Below, piece after piece: positions 17,552 through 25,349 of a stretch of DNA of 64,000 bases. The stretch spans positions 434,001 through 498,000 of the forward strand of contig OY782882.1 of assembly GCA_963678485.1 (NCBI GenBank). The letters run 5' to 3'. The first letter of the stretch is position 1. Each line of letters starts with the position of its first letter. The stretch comes from CALGYY01 sp963678485 (GTDB lineage: Bacteria > Bacteroidota > Bacteroidia > Bacteroidales > CAIWKO01). The position numbers and the translations under genes are program-made. The notes under the pieces were generated by a model that saw only the letters and a list, made by a program, of their open reading frames with translations, was not told where the DNA came from and searched no databases.

Positions 17552-17607
17552 ATCGGCCTTATTTCGACTCAATTTCATTGAGAAAGAAATGAGGCCGATT
17601 CTTTTGT
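17552..17607 (+). terminator. Stem-loop terminator after the beta-propeller gene
   Basis: ATCGGCCT at 17552-17559 pairs with AGGCCGAT at 17592-17599; inner ATTTC/GAAAT bases extend the stem, and TTCTTTTG follows. Confidence 0.75.
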
Positions 17608-17688
17608 AACAGTGTTGATATTTTGCATATTGAATTATTTAAATAACGAGGTATCGCGCAAGATGTGCGGGATTTTTCATATTAGACA

Positions 17689-17731
17689 TTAATTCGCCTT
17701 CGGCTTTTAAAAACCAAGGCTCAGGAATAAA
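17689..17731 (+). repeat. Short palindromic repeat unit, copy 2
   Basis: Same 43-44 base unit and same orientation as 7692-7735. The core palindrome is at 17696-17720. It lies between the terminator of the propeller gene and the end of the minus-strand small gene at 17767. Confidence 0.7.
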
Positions 17732-17766
17732 TTCTAATAATACAAGATTAAAATCAATAGGAATCC

Positions 17767-17970
17767 TTATTCAACAGCAGGAACATCATCATATGAAGGA
17801 AATGTATCTGTTGGTTGCTGTTTTGCCTTAGCTTTTTTGCGTGCAATACGCCAGGCTATTAATCCAAGATCTCCATTTGCGAGAAGGCCTAAAGAACCAT
17901 CAACAGGGATTTCGAGCGATGCATTATCGCTATCAGAATTTCTGTTTGTATTATTTTTCTCGTCGGCCAT
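17767..17970 (-). CDS. Small conserved hypothetical protein
   Basis: A 67-residue polar protein: a disordered Asn/Asp/Ser-rich start (MADEKNNTNRNSDSDN), then a compact SLEIPVDGSLGLLANGDLGL segment and a basic helix RRIARKKAKAK-like tract (RIARKKAKAKQQ). I do not recognise a named family, though the DGSLGLLA-GDLGL pattern looks conserved rather than random. A consensus -7 element on the minus strand (17987-17994) 16 bases upstream supports a real gene. No signal peptide or membrane segment. Confidence 0.6.
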   Translation of the reverse strand: MADEKNNTNRNSDSDNASLEIPVDGSLGLLANGDLGLIAWRIARKKAKAKQQPTDTFPSYDDVPAVE

Positions 17971-17986
17971 TTGATGAATCTTTTTG

Positions 17987-17994
17987 CAAAAGTA
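17987..17994 (-). promoter_or_regulatory. -7 promoter element of the small gene
   Basis: Read on the minus strand it is TACTTTTG, matching TAnnTTTG. It precedes the minus-strand start at 17970 by 16 bases. No clear -33 element. Confidence 0.5.
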
Positions 17995-18260
17995 AGAAAG
18001 TGTTTTGAATTCTATTAATAAAGTCAGTCTCTAATGTAGTAGATAATCATAAAGCGCTTGCAACTTAGACAAGACAAGGGGTTTGAATGACTTTCTGAAA
18101 GTACAGGAATATGGCATCAGACTGACTTTATGCAATGGTATGCATTAAAGAAGCTTTTACAATCAGCATCGACAACGAGCTGCACCAATTCACATTAAAC
18201 AAAAACAGATTCTGCTTAAGCATTCGATAGTAAAATATTATCTTCGTAAAAACTTGAAGG

Positions 18261-19109
18261 ATGAACGATCTTTGTTTCTTTATTAGCGATTTACACGGCA
18301 GAAAACCCCGGTACGAAAAACTTCTTAAGACCATCAAACAAGAGTTACCGAAGGTAGTATTAATGGGAGGAGATTTACTTCCTAATCCCCGTAAATCAGA
18401 ACACAGTGATTTTTTATTGGAATATTTCGCCCGAGAATTATCCACGCTTAAGGAAGCGATGAATGATGATTATCCCTATATCGGATTAATTCTGGGCAAT
18501 GACGACGCACGAATTAATGAAGAATCTGCCATTAAAGGAATGCATATGGGTTTATGGGACTATCTGCATTTTCGTCGAGTAAGTATTGCAGGATTTGATG
18601 TTATTGGTTATTCTTATGTTCCTCCCACGCCGTTTCTGCTAAAGGACTGGGAACGTTATGATGTAAGTCGTTTTGTGGATCCAGGCTGTATCCCGCCAAC
18701 CGAGGGAAAGCGAACGATAGAAATATCTATGGATGAAGCTGAGTACAGCACCATTCAGAAAGATCTGGAATTGCTCACTGAAGGGACCGATGGATCAAAA
18801 ACAATATTTCTTTTTCATTCGCCTCCGTATCAGTCGCTGCTTGACCGCGCCGGACTTGATGGACAGACGTTCGATCGCGTACCTCTGGACGTACATGTTG
18901 GCAGTATCGCCATCCAGCGATTTATCGAAGCCAAGCAACCATATCTGACATTGCACGGGCACATCCATGAATCGTCGAGAATCACCGGTCACTGGCGTCA
19001 GAGCTTTGGTTCTACACATAGCTTTTCTGCTGCATGGGACGGTGATGAGCTTGCCCTAATTTCTTTCCAAATGGACCAAGTCGAAAATGCCCAACGTCGC
19101 TTGTTATGA
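18261..19109 (+). CDS. Calcineurin-like metallophosphoesterase
   Basis: A 282-residue cytoplasmic phosphoesterase with the dinuclear metal motifs in order: SDLHG at residues ~9-13, GGDLLP near 36-41, LGNDD (variant of GNH) near 77, HSPPY near 177 and HGHIHES near 233. The set is complete, so activity is likely. The substrate (a nucleotide, phosphoprotein or sugar phosphate) is unknown. A -7-like TATCTTCG lies at 18239-18246. It precedes by 48 bases the two-receiver ATP-grasp protein and may be co-transcribed with it. Confidence 0.88.
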   Translation: MNDLCFFISDLHGRKPRYEKLLKTIKQELPKVVLMGGDLLPNPRKSEHSDFLLEYFARELSTLKEAMNDDYPYIGLILGNDDARINEESAIKGMHMGLWDYLHFRRVSIAGFDVIGYSYVPPTPFLLKDWERYDVSRFVDPGCIPPTEGKRTIEISMDEAEYSTIQKDLELLTEGTDGSKTIFLFHSPPYQSLLDRAGLDGQTFDRVPLDVHVGSIAIQRFIEAKQPYLTLHGHIHESSRITGHWRQSFGSTHSFSAAWDGDELALISFQMDQVENAQRRLL

Positions 19110-19157
19110 CAGGAATTTTCGTTAACATTGCATTTGAATCCTGAACACTAACAAACC

Positions 19158-22136
19158 ATGAGCTCTTCCTCCCTGACGAATCAGAACCGCAAGCATTATT
19201 TTCAGGATACTTCCTTTAAGTTGCTTATGCAAAAAAGGATTTATCATGTTTTGCTGATTTGCAGCACCTATGATGCATTCATGCTTGAAGAAGACGGCCG
19301 CATTGATGAGCAAATCTTCAATGAATACGTATCGCTTAGTTTAAGGTATCCGCCGCGTTTTATACAAGCCACAACCACCGAAGATGCATTCGATATACTG
19401 CATCGGGAGAATATCGATCTCATCATTACCATGCTTAGTGTTGGCGATCCTTTTGAACTTGCAAAACGCATTAAGACAAAATACCCTCGTAAGCCAATTG
19501 TAGTACTGACGCCCTTTTCGAGAGAAGTTACCTTGAGGTTGGGAAGTGGAAATCTTTCGGCCGTGGACCATATTTTCTGTTGGCTGGGGAATGCAGAAAT
19601 ACTGCTTGCCATCATTAAGCTGATTGAAGATAAGATGAACGTGCAGCACGATGTGGAAGAAGTTGGGGTGCAGGCCTTGCTGTTGGTAGAAGATTCGGTT
19701 CGTTTTTACTCGACCTACCTTCCTAATTTGTATAAAGTCATCTTTAAGCAATCGAAAGAATTCATGACAGAAGGACTGAACGAGCATCAGAAAATGCTTC
19801 GTATGCGCGGTCGTCCAAAGGTTATTCTTGCCACTAATTATGAAGAGGCCATCTCTTATTACGAGAAATTTAAGAACAATCTTTTAGGTATCATTACAGA
19901 TATGAGCTACCCTCGCAATGGAAAAATGGATCATAAAGCGGGGATTAGGCTTGTTGAAAAAGTCAGCAGTGACGACCCTTTCATGCCGATTCTGATTCAG
20001 TCATCCGACGTAAAGAACCATGAGGTAGCGCAAAACATGAAAGTGGGTTTCATTAATAAATATTCGAAAACACTTAGTCTGGAGCTACGCGAATTCATCA
20101 ATGAGCAGATGGCTTTTGGTGATTTTATTTTCAGAAATCCAGATACCCTGGAGGAGATTGACCGTGCTCATGATTTATCGGCCTTGCAGCAAAAGATTTT
20201 CGAAATCCCGGATGAGTCTTTACGTTACCACATCGATCGTAACCATTTTTCGAAATGGCTCAATGCACGCGCACTCTTCCAGCTGGGTGAGATTTTTAAG
20301 TACGTGCGACCAGAGGATTTTGTAGATATCGATGAAATTAAACGTTATCTTTTCGATACCATAGCAAACTTTCGAATGGTAAAAGGTCGCGGCATCATCG
20401 CTGAATTCAACAAAGAAAGTTTCGACGAATACATCTTTTTTGCTCGTATTGGGAATGGTAGTCTGGGCGGGAAAGCACGCGGTCTGGCCTTCATCAGTTC
20501 CCTATTAAAGCGCAACCGCATCATCGATCGTTTCGACAATGTTCTTATCACCATTCCTCGGACAGTGGTCCTCACCACCGATGTGTTCACCGAGTTCATG
20601 GAAGAAAACAATTTGTATAAGATTGCCCTTTCTGATGCCAGTGATGATGAGATTCTTCAACGATTTATAAGGGGACGCCTGCCTTTCAGGATACATGAAG
20701 ACCTGATGGCTTTTACCTCTGTAGTTAAAAATCCTTTGGCTATCCGTTCATCAAGTTTGCTCGAAGACAGCCATTACCAACCTTTTGCGGGCATCTATAG
20801 TACCTACATGGTTCCACGGATTGAGGATGACCGTAAATTTATCGAGCAGATAAGTTGCGCTATCAAAAGCGTGTATGCATCAGTATTTTTTAACGACAGC
20901 AAAGCTTATATGACGGCCACGGCCAACGTGATTGATGAAGAAAAGATGGGGATTATTCTTCAGGAAGTATGTGGTAAACCTTACGGAAATCGCTTCTATC
21001 CTACTCTTTCTGGCGTTGCGCGCTCCATCAATTTCTACCCACTCAATCCTGAGCGTGCCGAGGATGGTGTTGTGAACGTGGCCATGGGCTTAGGAAAATA
21101 TATTGTTGACGGGGGGGCCAACTTAAGATTCTCCCCTGCTTATCCGCAAAAGCTCATGCAACTTTCGTCGGTGGACATTGCCTTACGTGAAACACAGAAA
21201 TATTTCTTTGCACTTGACTTAAAGGACGATGCCTTTATTCCTTCGGTTGACGACGGAGTGAACATTTTACGATTGCCGATAAAAGACGCTGAGAGTGATG
21301 GCAGTTTAAAATTCGTTGCCTCTACCTATGATCTGCAGAACAACATTATCCGCGATGGGATGAGCACTGATGGCAAGCGTTTGGTGACTTTTGCCAATAT
21401 TCTCAAACACGAAACTTTTCCATTGGCTGACATTCTGAAGCTTTTACTTGAGATTGGTCAGCGCGAAATGAACACCCCTGTTGAAATTGAATTCGCAGCA
21501 ATGCTTGATGTTCCCAAAGGACAGCCGCGTATCTTTAATTTCCTACAGATTCGTCCCATCGTTGAAAACAAAGAAAGCATCAACGACCGGCTGGAAATGG
21601 TGAAACACAGCGAAACGATTATATATTCACAAACGGCTTTAGGTAACGGGACGATTTCTGATGTCAGGGACTTCATTTACTTGAAACCTGAGAATTTCGA
21701 TGCATCGAAAAGTCCGGAGATTGCCTTGCGCTTGGAACAGCTTAACAACGAATTTCTCAGGAACAGGGAGAACTACATATTATTAGGTCCGGGCCGGTGG
21801 GGCTCCAGTGATCCCTGGTTGGGTATTCCAGTTCGTTGGCCGCAGATTTCAGCAGCACGACTGATTATTGAGTCAGGCTTAGAGAATTACAGAATTGACC
21901 CGAGTCAGGGCACCCACTTCTTTCAAAACCTAACCTCATTCCGTGTTGGCTATCTGACCATCAACACCTATATTAATGATGGCTTTTTCGACATCGCCTT
22001 TTTACAGAACTACACAGCAGTTTACGAAGATGAATTTATTCGTCACGTTCGTTTTGCCGAGCCATTGATTATAAAAATTGATGGAAAAAAGAGTATTGGT
22101 GTAGTATTCAAACCGGGTTATGCGCAAAACTCATAA
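19158..22136 (+). CDS. Two receiver-like domains fused to a PEP/pyruvate-binding (PPDK N-terminal) domain
   Basis: A 992-residue cytoplasmic protein. Residues ~28-155 are a degenerate receiver-like domain (DLIITMLSVGDPF, Met where the phospho-Asp should be). Residues ~172-325 are a second receiver with the expected acidic pair E178-D179, phospho-acceptor D248 in GIITDMSYP, S282/S283 and K301. From ~430 on lies a pyruvate-phosphate-dikinase ATP-grasp domain: NGSLGGKARGLAFI (437-443), AIRSSSLLEDSHYQPFAGIY, LQIRPIVE. The swivelling phosphohistidine domain and the PEP-binding barrel of PEP synthase are absent. The most economical reading is a signal-responsive phosphotransferase; the substrate is unknown. 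The annotation PEP synthase would be misleading. Confidence 0.85.
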   Translation: MSSSSLTNQNRKHYFQDTSFKLLMQKRIYHVLLICSTYDAFMLEEDGRIDEQIFNEYVSLSLRYPPRFIQATTTEDAFDILHRENIDLIITMLSVGDPFELAKRIKTKYPRKPIVVLTPFSREVTLRLGSGNLSAVDHIFCWLGNAEILLAIIKLIEDKMNVQHDVEEVGVQALLLVEDSVRFYSTYLPNLYKVIFKQSKEFMTEGLNEHQKMLRMRGRPKVILATNYEEAISYYEKFKNNLLGIITDMSYPRNGKMDHKAGIRLVEKVSSDDPFMPILIQSSDVKNHEVAQNMKVGFINKYSKTLSLELREFINEQMAFGDFIFRNPDTLEEIDRAHDLSALQQKIFEIPDESLRYHIDRNHFSKWLNARALFQLGEIFKYVRPEDFVDIDEIKRYLFDTIANFRMVKGRGIIAEFNKESFDEYIFFARIGNGSLGGKARGLAFISSLLKRNRIIDRFDNVLITIPRTVVLTTDVFTEFMEENNLYKIALSDASDDEILQRFIRGRLPFRIHEDLMAFTSVVKNPLAIRSSSLLEDSHYQPFAGIYSTYMVPRIEDDRKFIEQISCAIKSVYASVFFNDSKAYMTATANVIDEEKMGIILQEVCGKPYGNRFYPTLSGVARSINFYPLNPERAEDGVVNVAMGLGKYIVDGGANLRFSPAYPQKLMQLSSVDIALRETQKYFFALDLKDDAFIPSVDDGVNILRLPIKDAESDGSLKFVASTYDLQNNIIRDGMSTDGKRLVTFANILKHETFPLADILKLLLEIGQREMNTPVEIEFAAMLDVPKGQPRIFNFLQIRPIVENKESINDRLEMVKHSETIIYSQTALGNGTISDVRDFIYLKPENFDASKSPEIALRLEQLNNEFLRNRENYILLGPGRWGSSDPWLGIPVRWPQISAARLIIESGLENYRIDPSQGTHFFQNLTSFRVGYLTINTYINDGFFDIAFLQNYTAVYEDEFIRHVRFAEPLIIKIDGKKSIGVVFKPGYAQNS

Positions 22137-22293
22137 TTCTCCGAGTAAACATTAGGCTCAAATAAGTGTTTTTCTTACTAAAACTTCAATATTTATTGAA
22201 TTCAAACCTGAAAATGGGATGAAATCATTATAAATTGTGATCTTATCGCATTATTTATCAATTTTTTAACAACAAAAATATTTTTTTTTAGAT

Positions 22294-22326
22294 TTTGGTG
22301 CAGGAGATAAAAAAAATGTATTTTTG
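22294..22326 (+). promoter_or_regulatory. Promoter of gdhA
   Basis: TTTG at 22294-22297 and TATTTTTG at 22319-22326 are 21 bases apart. A second TATTTTTG at 22333-22340 lies just after. The gdhA start is ~90 bases downstream, so the mRNA has a leader. Confidence 0.7.
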
Positions 22327-22416
22327 CATTGTTATTTTTGTAACAATAAAAGTAATTGCAACCAGCTATATAACATAGCTAATAACAGAATAATCAAATC
22401 ATTAAATCTTAAAGTG

Positions 22417-23754
22417 ATGAACGTAGACAAAATTATGAACGAACTGGAGAAGAAGAATCCGGGAGAAGTGGAATACCTTCAGGCAGTTCGTGAGGTTTTG
22501 GAATCGATTGAAGATGTTGTAAACGAAAATCCGCAGATTGAAGCTGCTGGAATTATCGAACGCATTGTTGAGCCCGACCGGGTTTTAATGTTTAAGGTTC
22601 CTTGGGTGGATGATAAAGGTGAAGTTCACGTAAATCGTGGATTCCGCGTACAGTTTAACCAGGCAATTGGACCTTACAAGGGTGGTTTACGTTTTCACCC
22701 CAGCGTTAACCTGAGTATTTTGAAATTCTTAGGTTTTGAGCAAATTTTCAAAAATTCTTTGACCACATTACCTATGGGTGGTGCAAAGGGTGGTTCTGAT
22801 TTTGACCCCAAAGGTAAATCAGATCGCGAAGTAATGCGTTTCTGCCAATCTTTCATGCTTGAGTTATGGAAGATCATTGGACCAGAAATGGATGTACCTG
22901 CTGGTGACATCAACGTTGGCGGAAGGGAAATTGGCTTCCTGTACGGAATGTACAAGAAACTCACCCACGAGCATGTTGGCGTATTGACTGGTAAAGGTTT
23001 GAACTGGGGTGGAAGTCTTATCCGTCCAGAAGCTACCGGTTACGGTAACGTATATTTTGCAGCTGAAATGTTAAAGACCAAAGGTCTGGATTTCAAAGGC
23101 AAAACCGTTGCTATTTCTGGTTTTGGTAACGTTGCATGGGGTGCCGCTCTCAAGGCTACTGAATTAGGTGGAAAAGTTGTGACCATTTCTGGTCCTGACG
23201 GTTACATCTACGATCAGGATGGCATTTCAGGTGAGAAAATTAACTACTTACTTGAACTCCGCGCTTCGAATCAGGATATCGTAAAACCATATTCTTACGA
23301 ATTCCCAAATGCAAAATTCATCCAGGGTAAACGCCCATGGGAAGTTAAATGCGACATCGCTCTTCCTTGTGCAACTCAGAATGAATTAGGTAAAGAAGAT
23401 GCATTAACTCTTGTAAAGAATGGTTGCATCTGCGTTAGCGAAGGTGCAAACATGCCTTCTACACCAGAAGCTGTTGAAGTTTTCCTCGAAAACAAAATTT
23501 TATTTGCTCCGGGAAAAGCTGCTAATGCTGGTGGTGTTGGAACATCAGGACTCGAAATGTCACAGAACTCTATGAAGTTAGCTTGGAATGCTGAAGAAGT
23601 TGACAAGCGCTTACATGAGATTATGTGCAACATTCATAGTGCATGCGTAAAACATGGCAAAGACAGCACTGGCTTTGTTAACTACGTAAAAGGCGCCAAC
23701 GTTGCTGGCTTCCTCAAGGTAGCTTACGCTATGCTAGACCAAGGAATTGTATAA
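22417..23754 (+). CDS. gdhA: NADP-specific glutamate dehydrogenase
   Basis: The enzyme interconverts 2-oxoglutarate plus ammonia and glutamate and is the main entry of ammonium in many Bacteroidota. Substrate and catalytic motifs are GPYKGGLRFHPSVN, LPMGGAKGGSDFDPKGKSD (catalytic Lys in GGAKGG), DVPAGDINVGGREIGFLYG and the Rossmann segment VAISGFGNVAWGAA. ATG 22417 is the start (MNVDKIMNEL), giving 445 residues, matching hexameric bacterial GdhA; the longer frame from TTG 22324 begins inside the promoter element and is rejected. The codon choice is notably uniform (GGT, GTT, CGT frequent), consistent with high expression. A terminator follows. Confidence 0.97.
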   Translation: MNVDKIMNELEKKNPGEVEYLQAVREVLESIEDVVNENPQIEAAGIIERIVEPDRVLMFKVPWVDDKGEVHVNRGFRVQFNQAIGPYKGGLRFHPSVNLSILKFLGFEQIFKNSLTTLPMGGAKGGSDFDPKGKSDREVMRFCQSFMLELWKIIGPEMDVPAGDINVGGREIGFLYGMYKKLTHEHVGVLTGKGLNWGGSLIRPEATGYGNVYFAAEMLKTKGLDFKGKTVAISGFGNVAWGAALKATELGGKVVTISGPDGYIYDQDGISGEKINYLLELRASNQDIVKPYSYEFPNAKFIQGKRPWEVKCDIALPCATQNELGKEDALTLVKNGCICVSEGANMPSTPEAVEVFLENKILFAPGKAANAGGVGTSGLEMSQNSMKLAWNAEEVDKRLHEIMCNIHSACVKHGKDSTGFVNYVKGANVAGFLKVAYAMLDQGIV

Positions 23755-23788
23755 TTCGTTGTGTTTTGGTTTAACAACCAGGTTAGTG

Positions 23789-23820
23789 AACAGTCTCTCG
23801 TACGGGGGGCTGTTTTTTTT
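23789..23820 (+). terminator. gdhA terminator
   Basis: AACAGTCTC (23789-23797) pairs, with G-U pairs, to GGGGCTGTT ending at 23814, followed by a T-run of eight. Confidence 0.75.
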
Positions 23821-23848
23821 ATATACAGGACACAAAGAATAAGTTAGG

Positions 23849-24060
23849 GCCACGAAGGCACGAAGGCACGAAGGATAGATTATGGCCACGAAGGCACCAA
23901 GGCACAAAGAATAGATAAAAGCCACGAATGCACTAAGGCACTAAGATTAGATAAGGGCCACTAAGGCACTAGGGCACAAAGAATAGAAATAGGCCGCGAA
24001 GGCACAAGGGCACAAAGGATAGATTAAGGCCACGAAGGCACTAGGGCGCAAAGGGAACTG
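23849..24060 (+). repeat. 36-bp tandem repeat array, six units
   Basis: Units begin with GCCACGAAGGCAC (or GCCGCGAAGGCAC) at 23849, 23885, 23921, 23957, 23993 and 24029, exactly 36 bases apart, and end with a variable AGAATAGATAAnG-type segment. A partial unit (ACACAAAGAATAAG) precedes the first. Within each unit there is a 9-base sub-period (AAGGCACnA). The units have diverged by a few bases each, and there are no spacers. Confidence 0.9.
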
Positions 24061-24308
24061 ATAAAGCGAAAAGAAAGTGGAAATTAAGGAAGGATGAATA
24101 ACCCAATCTATACTTACCGCGAGGAACTGACTATTCAATGTCCGTTCAAAAAGTTGAGGCATTGTCTAAACTTAGGCGAGAGAGCTTAAAAATCCGTATT
24201 GGGTTTAAAAGCAGTTTAAAAAGAACTAATTAACCAATCAACTAGTTAACTAATCAACTACAAAGAAATACTTTAGTAGCGGAATAAATAAAAAAGGAAG
24301 ATAAAAAA

Positions 24309-24332
24309 AAACCGGCTAAAGCCGGTTTTTTG
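24309..24332 (-). terminator. rpoD terminator
   Basis: AAACCGGC (24309-24316), loop TAAA, GCCGGTTT (24321-24328), flanked by A- and T-runs. It lies just past the minus-strand stop of rpoD. Confidence 0.9.
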
Positions 24333-24335
24333 TGA

Positions 24336-25202
24336 TTATTGCCCGAGGTATGCTTTAAGCAATTTACTTCGGGAAGTATGTTTCAGGCGGCGGATTGCCT
24401 TTTCTTTAATCTGGCGAACACGCTCGCGGGTGAGGTCGAATTTAATGGCGATCTCTTCGAGGGTAAGTCCGTGGTTCATTCCCAAACCAAAATAAAGGGT
24501 TACCACATCGCGTTCCTTTTCGGTAAGAGTGGCCAATGCACGCTGAATTTCGCGTGAGAGGGACTCAAACATCAGACTGGAATCGGTAGTTGGGGTATCA
24601 TCGCTCATATAAACGTCGATGAACTTGGTGTCCTCATCCTGGGCCAACGGAGCATCCATGGATACGTGACGAGTTGAAATCTTCATCACCGCATTGATTT
24701 TTTCCTGAGGAATATCAAGCGACTGTGCCAATTCATCCGGTAATGGAGGACGTTCAAACTTTTGTTCTAAACGTGAAAATTCTTTAGAAATCCGGTTGAG
24801 CGAGCCCACCTGGTTTAATGGAAGACGGACAATACGTGACTGCTCAGCCAAAGCCTGTAAGATTGACTGACGAATCCACCATACTGCATAAGAAATGAAC
24901 TTAAATCCACGGGTTTCGTCAAAACGTTTCGCGGCTTTGATTAGACCCAAGTTGCCTTCGTTGATAAGGTCGGGTAAACTTAATCCTTGATTTTGGTATT
25001 GCTTTGCGACGGATACAACAAAACGAAGATTGGCTTTGGTGAGCTTTTCAAGCGCAGATTGATCACCGGCTTTGATACGCTGCGCCAGCAACACTTCCTC
25101 CTCCGCTGTGATCAACTCCTCCCTGCCGATCTCCTGAAGATATTTATCCAGAGAAGCTGTTTCCCTGTTAGTGATCGACTTCGTGATCTTAAGCTGTCTC
25201 AT
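24336..25202 (-). CDS. rpoD: Primary RNA polymerase sigma factor (sigma-70 group, Bacteroidetes type)
   Basis: The 288-residue length and the start MRQLKITKSITNRETASLD are typical of the short primary sigma of Bacteroidota, which lacks region 1.1. Region 1.2 (LDKYLQEIGREELITAEEE), region 2 (LTKANLRFVVSVAKQYQNQG, LPDLINEGNLGLIKAA, GFKFISYAVWWIRQSI), region 3 (RLPLNQVGSLNRISKEF) and region 4.2 (LTLEEIAIKFDLTRERVRQI) are all present. It directs transcription from the TAnnTTTG promoters seen across this window. It has its own -7 element (25264-25271) and terminator, so it is monocistronic. Confidence 0.97.
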   Translation of the reverse strand: MRQLKITKSITNRETASLDKYLQEIGREELITAEEEVLLAQRIKAGDQSALEKLTKANLRFVVSVAKQYQNQGLSLPDLINEGNLGLIKAAKRFDETRGFKFISYAVWWIRQSILQALAEQSRIVRLPLNQVGSLNRISKEFSRLEQKFERPPLPDELAQSLDIPQEKINAVMKISTRHVSMDAPLAQDEDTKFIDVYMSDDTPTTDSSLMFESLSREIQRALATLTEKERDVVTLYFGLGMNHGLTLEEIAIKFDLTRERVRQIKEKAIRRLKHTSRSKLLKAYLGQ

Positions 25203-25263
25203 TTTATTTGGATTATTTTAAGTAGCTGAATTACAAGTAGTTAATTTTCAGGCAATAGGTCAA

Positions 25264-25271
25264 CAAAGATA
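25264..25271 (-). promoter_or_regulatory. -7 promoter element of rpoD
   Basis: On the minus strand TATCTTTG, a match to TAnnTTTG, about 62 bases before the rpoD start at 25202. Confidence 0.6.
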
Positions 25272-25349
25272 CAACAATTTTTCGGATTATAAGCCATTTT
25301 AACAGGATTATTTAAACAAATCCACAATCGGTTGTAATTCTGCTATTTA

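Larger units (their letters stand above)
23755..24335. other. Gene-free stretch between gdhA and rpoD
   Basis: It contains the gdhA terminator, a 36-base tandem repeat, an AT-rich segment (24061-24223) with nothing recognisable, a low-complexity stretch of AATTAACCAATCAACT-like units at 24224-24261, and the rpoD terminator. Minus-strand open frames crossing the repeat are by-products of its 36-base period. Confidence 0.7.

Noticed and set aside
19158..22136. Phosphoenolpyruvate synthase
   Set aside because: Lacks the phosphohistidine and PEP-binding domains required for the reaction; only the ATP-grasp part is shared.
23849..24060. Possible CRISPR array
   Set aside because: Units are contiguous with no unique spacers and no cas genes are near.
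23734..24162. Minus-strand open frames over the tandem repeat
   Set aside because: They encode a 12-residue period produced by the 36-base repeat; no start signal or homology features.
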